DNA of 64,000 nt from the NCBI RefSeq assembly GCF_947623445.1, contig NC_135243.1:9550501-9614500 (forward strand), given 5' to 3'. This stretch comes from Clavelina lepadiformis (lineage: Eukaryota; Chordata; Ascidiacea; Aplousobranchia; Clavelinidae). The notes beneath the pieces were generated by a model. That model was not told the DNA's origin and made no database searches. It saw only the letters and a list, made by a program, of their open reading frames with translations. The translations under genes were made by a program, and so were the position numbers. The stretch's first letter is position 1. Each line of letters opens with the position of its first letter. This document shows, one piece after another, positions 37,378 to 49,666 of this stretch.

Positions 37378-40300
37378 TTCGAATTTTTTTTATCTCATCT
37401 ATGTATTTACACTTTAGAGCCTCGCGATTGATATTAGTAGATATGTGTAACGCAAAGCATTTTATTTTAATGGAACAACTAACGTTTCGTTTCTGGTCAT
37501 GGAAACAAGAAATACTGCAAGTAGGCCTATATATGGTTCCAGTACTCAGAACAAAATGCATTAACACCTTAACAGTTATACAACCCAAAACGACTCGATA
37601 AGGATGAAAATAAAAGTGCCACATGGCAGGATGCCGGACGAGCAATCAATCTAACAATCAAAAATCTTGGAAGAACCTTTTTTGGGGAAATCAAAAGCAC
37701 CAAGAAAATTAGCGAATTCCAATATTATAATTGGTGCTTATGACAAGTCCATTCTTGTAAATGCCAAAATGTCAACACAAGGTTGCATCCTTCACAGATC
37801 AAGCAAAGATTATCTTAAGCTGGAGGCTCTATCCTTATTATCAATTAATTTTTCAAACCGTACCGACCAGATTTTATAGTTATGATCTGCTGCTAGAAAA
37901 ATCCCGCACAATCGGGCTTTTTAAGCAGAACGGCAAAATAAAAGAATGAAGAAATTTTGTACTTTGCACCCATTGTCTTACGTTGACAAATATTTTTAAA
38001 AAGAACTCCCCTTAAAACGTCAGCGAACAGAAATCTTCAAGCTAATGAAAATTCAATTCAATAAAAACAATTCTAACAAAACAAATTTTGATACCGGCTT
38101 CATATGATATATATGCAAATCTCCAAATACCACTTTGTTTACACCACTGTTTCCGCCTACCAAAATTAAGCGTTTACCCAATTTCGTGTTTGACGGTATT
38201 TGTCAATCAAGAAACCGTGTCTACTAACCTGCCAACACGTATTTGGATGAAGTAAACTACAATTAAATCCAAAGCCCGTGAGAGCGACTCACTCTTCTAG
38301 TGCTTGTGGTATTCACTTCACTCTGCGTCATCTGATATCAAATAAGACAAATTTTGCCGACATGAACGCTAATAATTTAGCCATATAAAGGAGTGTTCTG
38401 AAAAAAGCTTAATAGTTTGGATAACTCCTTGTGAGAAAATAGAGACATTCCAACAATCAAGACCGGTTATTTGTGGCGTTCGAAAACATCTTACCTGCCT
38501 GGTCAGTCGACACAGTTTTTGCCTTGATTAATCGTTTGCGTAGTTGTTTGCGTAGTACAAGAATCGAGCAGTTGTTTGGAGAATCATTGAAGCATTCTCA
38601 ACTATAATATTGCTCGTGTTAAGGCAGTGAAAAGTATTTTCAGAGTCTTTTTTTTTTCACTTTTTTGCCATTGATTTTCAGCTATTGGAATATTTTGAGA
38701 TTCATATTTGATGTGGCTAGGGCAGGCTTATCTCACTAATAGAGATAAAACTCCTTAAATCAGTTAATTTGTAATTTACTACAGTCTAATTTAGTTTTCG
38801 AGAGATTGCTATTGCAATAAGATAAATTGTGAAATTTAACACCGACATACGTTTATAATAGTTCGACCAAATATCAAGAAAATAACGTCATGATATCACG
38901 AGGAATGCTGCTTGCGCCATAGCATTGCAACAATCACCGGAAGCAACTCCTTTAAAGTTAGGAAAATCTATTGACTGAGGTATGGATTTCCGGGTCATTC
39001 TGCATTTGCATTACCAAAAACAATGTCTGTGCTGGCGTAACTTTTTGTAATATGAACCTGTCATCCTGTGAAGGCATTCTTGAGGAAAACGTTTTTCCGA
39101 TACTGGGGCAGGTTGCTTTTGGAGAGTTTAGTAATTCTAAAAGAAAGTTGTTTAGTACGTCAATTTCCCTCTCATATTAATCAGTTAACAGTACCTCATC
39201 ACTAATTCTGCCACGGTTTAAAGTTATCTGGTTTTCGTCATATTACTGTTACGAACTCCATTCCATGCAGCTTAATATGATTCTGTGGCTGCCGTTTGTT
39301 ATAAGGTTTTGGTTACATGAGGCAATAAAACTGGTTAACTCGCCTTTCTTGTTACATAGAAAGTTGCAAGTTGTAACTGTTTACTTTTTACGAGGCATTT
39401 GCCTGTTATTAACCCAGTGATTCCTTATTTTTCCGACAATCTTGTGTGATGAACTCTCTACATTGTTTGAAGATTTGCGGGTCCCCAACATATCAATAAA
39501 GAATCGAAAATAATTAATCTACAAGCTAAAAAACTAGCTATTAATTGTGATTTTTGTGATTGCGTTCTGATGCAATAGCTTGCATACCAATGTTTGCAAA
39601 TTCAAAAGACCCTTTAAGTAGCAAAAAATGCCTGAAAATAAATCTTACGACTAACGAACGTACTATCATTCATCTTAGACAAAATGTTTTGGAAAATATT
39701 CTCAGGATTTCTTAACAAATTGCGTTTGCCTCTGCTAAGGGCAAATTCAGGCATAGCCGCTAGGACTATTGAAGGCGTCTTGCAGTATATGAGTATGTGA
39801 GCTTTGTTTCATGATTTGCTCTTAATTGGTATCTTTGTTATATATGAGTGTAACGATAGAGTAGCAGTTTATATATTTTCACTTTTCACCATGTTTGCAC
39901 ATTACGCAAAGGAACAAACGTATTTAGCCCGGGTGCTGCATTGATGTGTAACTCGAGTTTTAATGAAATGCTATCCAACAATTTCATTTTCTGAGCAATA
40001 AGTGTTAGCATTTCGAAAAGATAACTATCGCAGAGAAGGTTTTAGTGACGATGATTTTGCGGGCATTGGATTAGATGTTAATTTGTTTTATATGAAGTTT
40101 ACCTTGTATACTGTAATAACATACGAAATTATTTTAAATCCTATTAACAAATAAAGTTTGTGTCGTTCAAGATGGCATTCTTGTACTGAAATAACCCCAC
40201 ATAGTTTCAATCATGACATACCGTTGCTTGTACCATCAGTCATACACTTATACACCTGTTTGTTAAATTTAAACGAGAAAAGTGTCGACCGACTGTAGTT

Positions 40301-42229
40301 TGTACCCGCCTGTACTCTTTCTTTGTTCAGGTCAAAAGTAACCCGCTTAATCGCGCTCCCAAGGTGTACCATTTGATATATCACCCGTTAACGTAAACAC
40401 AATTTCTGCGGAGAGCGAATTAATCCGTCAAATGCCAATGTAACATTTCGAAGTGTTATAGCGGAAAAATAATCGTGATTTCAGTTACTTATCGGCAAAT
40501 GCTTTGCGTAGGTGGATGGGTGTTAGCTAGATCAATAATATTTTCATGCAACATAATATTACTACGGTCTTCGTGTAATCAATGCGGGCCTTTCATGCTA
40601 TAGTACTGCTTCTGATGCTAACAGTCTTGCGTCTATTTTCGACGTTTCTGTCGACAATTCTTGGTATATTGACCTAAAACAAAAACCACTTCCTGCAAGT
40701 GAATTTTCTCCTCATTTTGTCTCATGCAATTATAGAAAACAACCTTCGTATGAGCCAGTTAGATTCGCCATACCAACAGGCGGCAATTAAATCGATTTTT
40801 ATCTTCTTATTGATCGATTAACACCCGGCCCGTCATCCAATGACGATAAGCTCAGTCTGAACATGCAGTATTCTAAAACTTTTGTACCCTTTGGGCTTAT
40901 AGAAAATCAAAACAAGATAAAAACAAAACGCTGAACAATTAGATCTCGCAATGGTGGATTACATTCCGATCGTTTATTCAAAAATTTTCGCTATTTTTCA
41001 ATACTCGTTTTTCTTACAATAACAATATATTAGTAGCAAGCTACTGTAACTATACTATAACCACAAGCACGGACGACATAACCAAAACTATTAATTTGGT
41101 CAAGTTTTAATAATACCAAATAACTGTTGTTTATGACTTTAAAATCAGATCCCGCTCACGGTTAAATAGGATTCCTCATTGCATCAATATTTTACTTTAA
41201 CCTGTTGTTGGCCTAAAATATACCTAAGATTTTCAGCGGCTGAAATAACCGTCAAAGTATGTGGCTGGTTCCACGGGAAAACGTTTTTGCTATGAGCAAT
41301 TCTAAAATTTAATTTGATGGACTCGAGTTTACTATCTCATTATAGCTCTTGTTTTTCAGGTTGTAATTCAAATAACCATGTCACATGCGCACTCCCCGTG
41401 AGCTTTGATTTGACAGATTTTGACAAGACGAAAATAAATCAATCACAGATTAGAAGTCCGAGCATCTTTTCGTCAAATGGCAACTATAACATTTGTAACG
41501 ATATTTATGTGTTTATTTAAAAAAAATTTTTAACATTCGACAATGACAGGAGGAAATGTTTAAGGCACTTGTATAACAAGAAATTATAATAGAATGTCTA
41601 CTATTTAATTGAAGACAGGGCCCAATTAACATAATGGCAAGGGTAGGAGTTGCTACAGGCTTCGTGCTTTGAAGGGCCCACTCAAGTAAATTTTATGTTT
41701 AATTCTGATGGAAAACTTATTTATGCTATATACTTATATATAAGATGTGGGAAGATGTTTTGAAATGCTTTGAAATAAGACATTATAGTTGAAATGATGT
41801 TTGTTAATTTTTAAAAAACAGCTTAAAGTAAATACTTAAAAAAGAAAGGTTTTTTAAGGGCTCCGCTGAAAATTTGCCATGTTTTTGGCCGTACAATTGG
41901 TTAAATCCGGCCAACACGTAGAGGGCTGTAATTGTAGTAAAAATGTCATTCAAATGTTGGCAAGAAAGATGTGAATGGGTCTTTGGGATAAGGTTTAATG
42001 CAAAATGCCTGTTTATTTCTAAATATATTTTTCACACCAACTGCTCAATTTGTTTGAATAATGTTTACCAGAAAAAGAAAATATACGTGTCGATACAATT
42101 GCGTCAACGTAGGCCTATATACAAACCGGTGTGATTAAGTTAATCATACTGGTTTCCTGCTTACTTATTCTAAACGTGAAATTGGTTATCAGCAAGGTGG
42201 TTTCTTATTCACTTACGTGCTTGCAGGTA
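37378..42229. other. Upstream region present only in the left arm at this place
   Basis: About 4.85 kb upstream of the Gla/DSL/EGF gene without a convincing gene. The block 39826-40672 is found again, inverted, inside the right arm. A segment at 41620-41690 bounded by GGGCCC motifs looks like an old dispersed repeat, but I cannot name it. Confidence 0.45.
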
Positions 42230-42482
42230 AAGCTGGTTACATGAATAATTTTTTCTTCACGTAATTATTCTTATACAAAGATATTTATTTCAAAGATATT
42301 GAATGAGTAACCAGAGAACCGGTAACCGCAGCTTACGCCGGTATTGCACAAATAAAAGAAGTGTTGTTTTCGCTGTGCTGTGCGCCACCAATACCTGTGA
42401 TGCTGTGCGGCAAGCCGCAAAACCGCAGTTATTATTTTGCCTGGGTTTGGCTTAACATTTTAAATATTGTTTGTAATTACGC

Positions 42483-43782
42483 TTTATTTAACACACGATT
42501 GTCATGTGCGATACGATTCTCCCGACTTGTGGGCATTAACGTTTTAATTGCGGTATTCCCCACGCAGCAACAACGGCTGCCCAAAGGCCAGCTAATGTTC
42601 TTATCTTCGGATCTCGATGATGTCGGATAAGTAGACGAGAAAGAATAAAGATTAATTAACACCTGAGACTAAATAGATCGCGTTAAAGTCCCCTGATGCC
42701 ATGCAGATTAGGCGATTGTTTGTCGACTGAAAGCTCTTCTTAATACGGACTAGATACTGTCGCTTCAATAAAACTTTGCATGAGTGACGTTGTTTTCGCT
42801 TTCTTGATAAAAGAATTCGTGGGACAAGAAAGGAGAAAAGCAGATCAAGATAAAAATTCTGGATATGAAAGTTTTTGTAATCGAAAAGGGCCTACCTGTC
42901 AAAAGATTACCAACCTGACATTGACATCATTCAGGCCATGCATGTTTGCGAGTTTAAAAAAAATATAGGCTAGATATAGGGAATAAATAGCAATGATCAC
43001 GTCGAAGTTTCCGCAGTATGGTAAATAATACCTTAAAAATTTTTACTGTTCACAGATCATCAGAAAATACAAATCTAGAAATTCCATAGTCGTAATGACT
43101 CCAGTCACTTTTCATAAAAGCTTGACTCTTTCTAAGAAATTGCGCAAATGACTTGCTTTGGCTGGGTCGAGCCAGTCTTGTTCATCAGGTTTCAGCAAGG
43201 GGGTAAAAAAAATTTTCTTTGCTTCGTCCAAACACATTAAACCGTACTTTTAAGTGACCTTTTTTTCTACGAACCCGCATTAATACGACGCTGCAAAACA
43301 AAGCAACTTTGTAAAAATACCAAAAGTTACTTGTTGACAAAAGATATTTTGCTTTCCGTATTGCTTGGGTTCAGATAGCGATTTGCCTTGGTTGTTGGCT
43401 AATTTAATGCAATTGACTATAGTGTTATTTGCCAAAGGAGTCGACTTGACTTACATCTCGAGTTGGATGACTTGGTCGCAACTCCGATAAATATACATTG
43501 GTAAATTTTGATTTCATTAATAATTTGTGTGAGTTACTAACTCAGTTTGAAAGACAGTCTTGCTGTAAGTGCGCATACGTTACACTAGCGCCATTTGCTG
43601 GAAGAAATGAAACCATGTAAGTGCAAGATAACAGCCAAATCCTAAAACAGTTTTCGGAAACACAGCAGTGAAAATAAATTTTTCATATTATTATAATGGC
43701 ATATAAAAAAAATTTCCGTCCCTAATTATGTTACGTTGATGTGCCTTTGTTATTTCTGCCTTCGGCCAGAAACACTGATAAA
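42483..43782. other. Spacer left of the retroelement
   Basis: No gene seen. The segment from 42752 to about 42822 recurs in direct orientation at 62621-62690, just outside the right arm, so this stretch belongs to a repeated sequence. Confidence 0.4.
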
Positions 43783-43934
43783 TGTGATTACGCCTTGCCC
43801 GTTGTCGAACAAGTGAACATTCTATCCATGCCTGTACTGCTGTGTAGACGTGCCTAGTTTTTACTGTTTTGAAATACAACCCTATAGTTAACTGCCGATC
43901 TCTTCGAACCAGCACTAGAAAAAGGCCGGTAACA
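43783..43934 (+). repeat. 5' LTR, 152 bp
   Basis: Begins tgtgattacgccttgcccgt and ends ggtaaca. It has the same length as the 3' copy and is adjacent to the primer-binding region. Confidence 0.85.
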
Positions 43935-43969
43935 TTTGGCGAACATGACAGGACCTGCAGTTTCAAAAC

Positions 43970-44786
43970 TTGTATAAAGAAAGTGATCTGGACCAAGTTT
44001 TATCTACGATGAATTTTTTTTATCCTCCTCCGAAGTTTGAACTTGAAGAAAGTTTTAGCTCGTTTTTATCCACGTTTGAAAGTTTCTACGACAGTATGGA
44101 AGCAACAGCAGCTGCTCGAAAATATGCTTTTATGCTCAGTTTACCGGAAGAGGTTAAGTTGGAAATGAAATGCAACGGTGCAGAGTTGCGGGCACCATGA
44201 ACTATGAAAAACTAAAGTCCAAAGCTGAGGAAGTTGCTTGTTGTTCACTTCGATGTAACAAGGTCAAACAACAGCTTATACAAAGAGCCCAAGCATTATA
44301 GGTGAAACGAATCGAAGTTACGTCAACGCCCTTGTCAATTTGGGAGCAATTGCATACCCGAAACCGGAAGATGAAGGTACTAAGAATGACGTCTTGCATA
44401 ACGTTTTGATAGCTGGACTGCGTAACAAACATGAAGCAGAAAGACTGGTCACGTGCAACATGGAGGTACAGTGTCCAAAGTTTCTAGATGCTGTCAAAAA
44501 GTTATTAATGATGGAACCTGCGCATGTGCAACAACACGGTTCCAAAATACAGCCAATAAAGCAAGTCCCATCAGCTTGCAAGGAAATGAAACAAATGATC
44601 CAGGATCTGCGGTAGGAAGTTGACACCTTGCGTGAATCACTATCGGAGATACGGCGGAGGTCTCGTCTTAACCACAATCATCCCTTTCGCCCCCGGGAAC
44701 CACGCACGTGTTTTACATGCCGAGAAATAGGACACATCAGGCGATATTGTCCTCAACGCAACCGCCAGGGAAACGCCAACGAATGA
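43970..44786 (+). pseudogene. gag with CCHC zinc knuckle, broken
   Basis: An N-terminal capsid-like frame starts near 43970 and stops at 44200. Further gag-like sequence follows in other frames (44200-44615). A nucleocapsid zinc knuckle lies at about 44708-44752: CFTCREIGHIRRYC, a C-x2-C-x4-H-x4-C pattern. Several stops and shifts separate the parts, so no complete gag is encoded. Confidence 0.75.
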
Positions 44787-44797
44787 CCACACCATGA

Positions 44798-45376
44798 ATG
44801 AATCCATCACCACAACCAAAACGAGAATTGGTTACTTACAAGATACAGACCGTCTCTGCAGAACAAAATAGGTACGTTAACGTCGTCATAAATGGTAAGC
44901 CCTTGTTTGCGCTTGTTGAAAATGGTGCATCAATTACCGTCATATCACATTTGGCTTTCCAACAATGTTCCGCTCAAGATTTAAAAGACTGCCCTTCAAA
45001 TGCTCGATTTCTTGGCGCAAGCGGAACCGTTATCGCGATGGCAGGAAAAGCAAAGCTAAACTTCACCGTTGCCGGAATAGAGGCCACTCGCAACGTTTTT
45101 GTTGCGGAGAACTTGTCGGAGTCTTGTATTCTGGGTTTGGATTTTCTTCAAGACCATGGTTGCATCGTTGACTATGATGTGATGACACTCAAGGCAGGTA
45201 GAGGAACATTACCGCTACTGAGAGAACCAGATATTTTGCACAGTTCCTCGATTGCCCTAATTGAGTCACTGCATATCCCGGCGTTTACTGAGGTTGTGTT
45301 GCCCTGTAATGTTAAACGCCCGAAGAAGTCCAAGTCTAACGACGTTTTTATACAGAGATCTGCATGCCTACTATAG
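44798..45376 (+). pseudogene. Retropepsin-like protease region with altered active site
   Basis: The open frame has the retropepsin layout: a beta-strand region (YVNVVINGKPLFALV), then ENGASITVIS where the family normally has D-[ST]-G-A, then an ILGLDFLQ motif like the usual (I/L)LG.DFL. The catalytic Asp is replaced by Glu and the next residue by Asn, so activity is unlikely. The frame ends before the reverse transcriptase. Confidence 0.75.
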
Positions 45377-45643
45377 ACAAATACGAAATTTCAGGCGCAA
45401 ATTACGTAACGGAAACCAAAAACAATTTGGTGCCAGTTAGACTTGCCAATTTTACGAATAAAAGCAAATGCATTCCGGCTGGGACAATTGTTGCAGATTA
45501 AATATCAATTGTTGGAGAAAATGTTTCGTACATTAATGCCTCCTCATTATGTTGTATATCGGAAGAGATTTAGGAGCCAACAACCGATGATGACGTGTCG
45601 TCTCTCATTGAACAACTGCATCTAAATTTTAAATGATCTTAAT

Positions 45644-48107
45644 TTGTCAGATGTTGAGAGGGAAGCTGTAATCGAAGTGATTCGAAGACGGCAAGCTGCT
45701 TTTTCACTCTCTAAACGTGATCTTGGCAAAACCAATATTCTTACTCACAGTATTGACACGGGAGACGCTGCACCGATACGCCAAACACCCGAAAGGAATG
45801 TTAGGAGAAAACAAACGAAAGGTAGATGAGTTGCTAAAGGATATGTTAAATGATAACATTATTAGTCACTCACAGTCGCTTTGGTCTAGCCCAGTTGTGT
45901 TGGTAAAAAAGAAGGACGGCAATGTGAGGTTTTGCGTTGACTACAGGGCTGTCAACGATTGCACTGAGAAGCACAGTTTTCCTTTGCCACGGATCGATGA
46001 CAGTTTGGATCAACTCTCGGAGTGCAAATATTTCACCACACTGGACCTTAAATCTGGTTACTGGCAAATACCGATGAGTGAAGATGATCGTGAAAAGACA
46101 GCGTTTACGTGTCATCGAGGGTTATTCAATTTTAATGTTATGCCTTTTGGACTAGCCAACGCACCTGCCACTTTTCAGCACTTGATGCGGATAGTGCTCG
46201 ATGGGGTTGAATGGAATGGTGCATTGGCGTACCTGGATGACATCATCATATATGTGTTACAGATTTTCTTTTGCCAGATCGTTTTCTACCGCTTTCACGG
46301 CCCACTCAAAGCCAACGAACGTTTTTTAATGTAGTTCGATTGTATTTTCATATGAGATTAAAAACACTCCCCTCCGTTTGGGGCTTAACGTTCGGGACAC
46401 ACGTTCAAAATAAGTCGATAAAATATAATACAAGCGACAAGAGCAAATCCGAGGGACAAAAACGACAGGTCCTCGTCCTGAACGCTCGTCTCTAGACTGA
46501 CCTCGAAGGCCACATTTTTTTAGGAAGGCAACCACTCCCGCCTGAAGGCCATGCGGGACACCAACCGAAAAAGGACACGTAATGATTCCGCGTTCGACCA
46601 CATCGAAACACTTGAGGCGGCAAAGAAAACAACATGAAATAAAGCAATGGACAAGAGAAATCATGGTGATAACAAACAGAATAAAAGCTAACTGATAATT
46701 AACTAACAAAAATAAAAGCGTGGGAAAACACACGAAAAACAAACAAACAATGGTGCGAAATATAATTTTGCCACATATGCATGTGTCACGAGAATATCTT
46801 TACGCACTTGTTTTATTATGTAGCACCGCACATTGATACGTTTTAGTTGTATAGTTAGTTGTATATTCCACGATGTGTTTTTAGATTTATATTAAGATGT
46901 ATTTCACCCGTATTGTTGTGGCTATAATGTGTGACTGCGTTTTTATTTAGTATTAGTAACTCATCGATATTTCACTTGTGATTCCTTTTCTTGTTAGTAA
47001 GTTTTCTACACACACATACGTTTTACGCCCCGCAACTCCCCCCGAGGTATGTTACGCTGCCCGCAGTTTCCATCCTCGCATGCTAATGATGATTAATTGA
47101 TTGCGCTGTGGTTTGTTGGAGAAGAGTTGAGTCAGTCTACTTTTGGTTTTAATACAAGAAAGACCTTTGTTTTTATTGAAAGAATGCTCGTAAAAATAGG
47201 TGAGCAGGAACTGGCTAAGTGACTAGCCGTTAGAGCGGGAAGATTCCTGGCTGAGGAAAATCTTGGTTATACATGCACCTTTCAAGATCATCTGCACAAC
47301 TTGGACGACGTACTTTCCCGATTAGTTGCAGGTGGCCTCAAACTTAAACCGTCTAAATGCAATCTGTTCAAAGAAAAAGTTAGATTCTTGGGTCACGTGG
47401 TTTCAAAATCTGGTGTATCCTGCGATCCGGAGAAAATCTCTGCGGTTTCAAATTTGCCTGCGCCCTCGTCGATTAAGGATGTAAGGCAGTTTTTGGGACT
47501 CGCATCATACTATCGCAAGTTTGTCATAGATTTTTCCGAAATTTCAGCGCCACTGTACGATTTGATGAAGTCTCAAAAACAGTTTTGCTGGAATGGTAAA
47601 TGTTTACACTCATTCAACTTGTTGAAAGACGCACTCGTAACAAACCCGGTATTGAGATACCCGGACTTTACACAGCAGTTCATCCTCGATACAGTTGCTT
47701 CAAATTCTTCGCTTGGCTGTGTTTTGTCACAGATTGTAGATGGTGAAGAGCACCCAGTTTGATACGCCACTAGGTCTCCAACGAAAGCAGAAAGAAATTA
47801 TTCCACCACGAGGAAGGAACTCCTGGCAATTGTTTATGGGGTGCAGAAATTTCGTTGTTATCTTGGCACACCTCTTCTTCTTAGCACGGTCCACGCTTCG
47901 TTACGGTGGCTGTGGACAGCAAAAGAGACATACGGTCAAAGTGCGCGCTGGTTTGAAATATTGGCTGATTTTGGTTTTAAATTAATTCATCGCTCTGGAT
48001 CAAAGCACTCCAATGCAGACACACTTAACAGAAGGCCACAGAGCAGCAAAAGAAGTGATTCTAATAGCGTCAGATTGAATCTTGACAATTATCCGTTATC
48101 CGTTTGA
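45644..48107 (+). pseudogene. Reverse transcriptase and RNase H, interrupted
   Basis: Pre-RT sequence (LTHSIDTGDAAPIRQ) shifts frame near 45800 into the palm domain. That has SSPVVLVKKKDGNVRFCVDY, TTLDLKSGYWQIPM, FGLANAPATFQHLM and the YLDD catalytic box at about 46230. Right after LDDIIIY the frame is cut by an insertion (46254-47267). It resumes with TFQDHLHNLDDVLSRL, the connection region (FLGHVVSKSGV, FLGLASYYRKF) and an RNase H part ending HRSGSKHSNADTLNRRP. More stops and shifts follow at 47763 and beyond. Confidence 0.88.
46254..47267. mobile_element. About 1-kb insertion inside the reverse transcriptase
   Basis: Non-coding sequence splits the reverse transcriptase right after its YLDD box. 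Its ends are imperfect inverted repeats: AGATTTTC followed four bases later by GCCAG near 46261-46277, and the inverted counterpart with the same spacing at about 47247-47263. This suggests a non-autonomous DNA transposon. A solo LTR is the alternative. Confidence 0.5.
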
Positions 48108-48429
48108 AGTTGAAGAAAATTTTATAACCGGTAAGACCTCGACGGAAAGTGTTTTAAGTATTGATCTTCGTGAGGGTTTTGGTTGGACTCCTGATCAAAT
48201 TTCACAAGCTCAAAAGTCCGACGAACATCTTTTCGTAGTACTAGGTTGGATTAGAGCCGGCACAAAACCCTCTTTTAAGAAAATTAAGAAATTTAGCAGT
48301 GAGGTTCGACATTACTGGTCTTTGTTTGGAGAGTTTTTTTTAATACACCAGTGCTTGTACCACAGTCTGGAAGACACATTGGTAGAAAAGCGCCTTCAGT
48401 TACTGGTTCCTAAAGAAATGCGTCCGTGA

Positions 48430-49548
48430 GTCCTGAAAGAGCTACATGACGCATCACATGGAGGAGGACACATTGGTGTTGATAGAACAGCTGAAAGAGT
48501 TTCAAAACGATCTTACTGGCCCCGCTGGAAAACGGATGTCTGTGAGTATTGTGAGAGTTGTATACTCTGTGATTTACGTAAAGCTCATTCTAGAATACCA
48601 AGACCGCGCTTGTTACCTTCCGATGAGTCGGAGACGATGCAAAGAACAGAGATTGACGTCCTGGGAGGATTTCCTGTGACACATTCAGGAAACCGTTGCA
48701 TACTGGTAGCCACTGCATGATATGTACACTAAATACTTGCAGGCTTGGTCAATGGCATCACAGACAGTCCAAGGAACGGCATTTGTTCTCTATCATAACT
48801 GGATGACGATTCATGGTGTTCCGGAGCGTATTCACAGCGACCGAGGAGGAAATTTTGAGAGCCAGTTGTTTAAAGAACTTATTGATCTTCCCGGCTGCAA
48901 GAAATCAAGAACCACAGCATACCACCCTTCTGGGAACGGAGCGGTTGAAAGAGACAACAGAACAATCCTTTTCATCATGCAGAATTATGTCCAGCGCGAT
49001 CCACTATCCTGGCATAAATCACTCTCCTCAATTTGTGCGACCTATAACTCCAGTCGACAGGTGTTTCTCCACATTTCCTTCTGACAGGACGAGAATTAAG
49101 GTTACCAGCAGATTTGATGACTGGACAGCCTTCAAGTCATCCATCATCGTCGGCAATGTTCGATTTACAAGACCGTATGCGGCTTGTCCACGAAGTCGTG
49201 AAAACAAGACTCGACCAACGTCGGCAATCCATGAAAGCACGTTACGACAAGTCGGTATCGAGAAAAGCGGAGTTTCAAGTAGGAGACAAGGTCATGCTGC
49301 AAAACACTGTCATATCAAAAGATGAAAAGGGAAAGTTTCACCTCCCTTATTCAGGCCCCTACGAAGTTGTTGAGACTTTTCCACCCGTAAATTATCTCCT
49401 TCGCAATCATGAACGGACGTTAAGAGTACATTTTAACAAGCTAAAGCTAAGCAGAGAAGACCATCATACAGGGATGCTTTCCTATAGTCAAGCCAGTTGC
49501 CCAGAAGATGTTGATGCGATTACGCCTTGCCCGTTGTCGAACGAGTGA
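48430..49548 (+). pseudogene. Integrase, broken
   Basis: A zinc-binding N-terminal region (LHDASHGGGHIGVDRT, then CEYCESCILC in another frame) precedes the catalytic core. There HSDRGGNFES carries the second Asp and GNGAVERDNRT the Glu. The first Asp lies in a DVLGGFPVTHSGNR segment that is followed by stops near 48718. The C-terminal frame 49114-49548 ends with a GPY/F-type module (LPYSGPYEVVE). It runs into the 3' LTR. Confidence 0.82.
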
Positions 49549-49666
49549 ACATTCTACCGATGCCTTTACTGCAGTGTAGACATGCATATTTTTTACTGTT
49601 TTGAAATACAATCCTATAGATAACTGTAGGTCTCTTCGAACCAGCACTAGAAAAAGGTCGGTAACA
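49515..49666 (+). repeat. 3' LTR, 152 bp
   Basis: Matches the 5' LTR over its full length, starting tgcgattacgccttgcccgt and ending ggtaaca. Confidence 0.85.

Larger units (their letters stand above)
25325..42482. repeat. Left arm of a large inverted duplication
   Basis: This segment matches, in inverted order, the right arm at 52722-61655, interrupted by deletions in the right arm. Exons and introns alike match at high identity by eye. The inner end of the match is a shared gtaattacgc (42482 and 52722). The outer end is a shared ccaatcag (25325 and 61655). Left-arm sequence 37378-42229 is absent from the matching place in the right arm, but part of it (39826-40672) reappears at about 58905-59770. 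Confidence 0.85.
43783..49666 (+). mobile_element. Decayed Ty3/gypsy-type LTR retrotransposon
   Basis: Two 152-bp direct repeats (43783-43934 and 49515-49666), both TG...CA, bound gag, protease, reverse transcriptase, RNase H and integrase in the Ty3/gypsy order. The 5' LTR is followed directly by tttggcgaacatgacagg, a typical primer-binding region. The flank before the 5' LTR ends ATAAA, and ATAAA follows the 3' LTR one base further out, suggesting a 5-bp target duplication. The coding part is broken by stops, frameshifts and a 1-kb insertion in the reverse transcriptase. It occupies the spacer of the inverted duplication. The LTRs differ at about ten or more places, so it is not recent. Confidence 0.9.
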
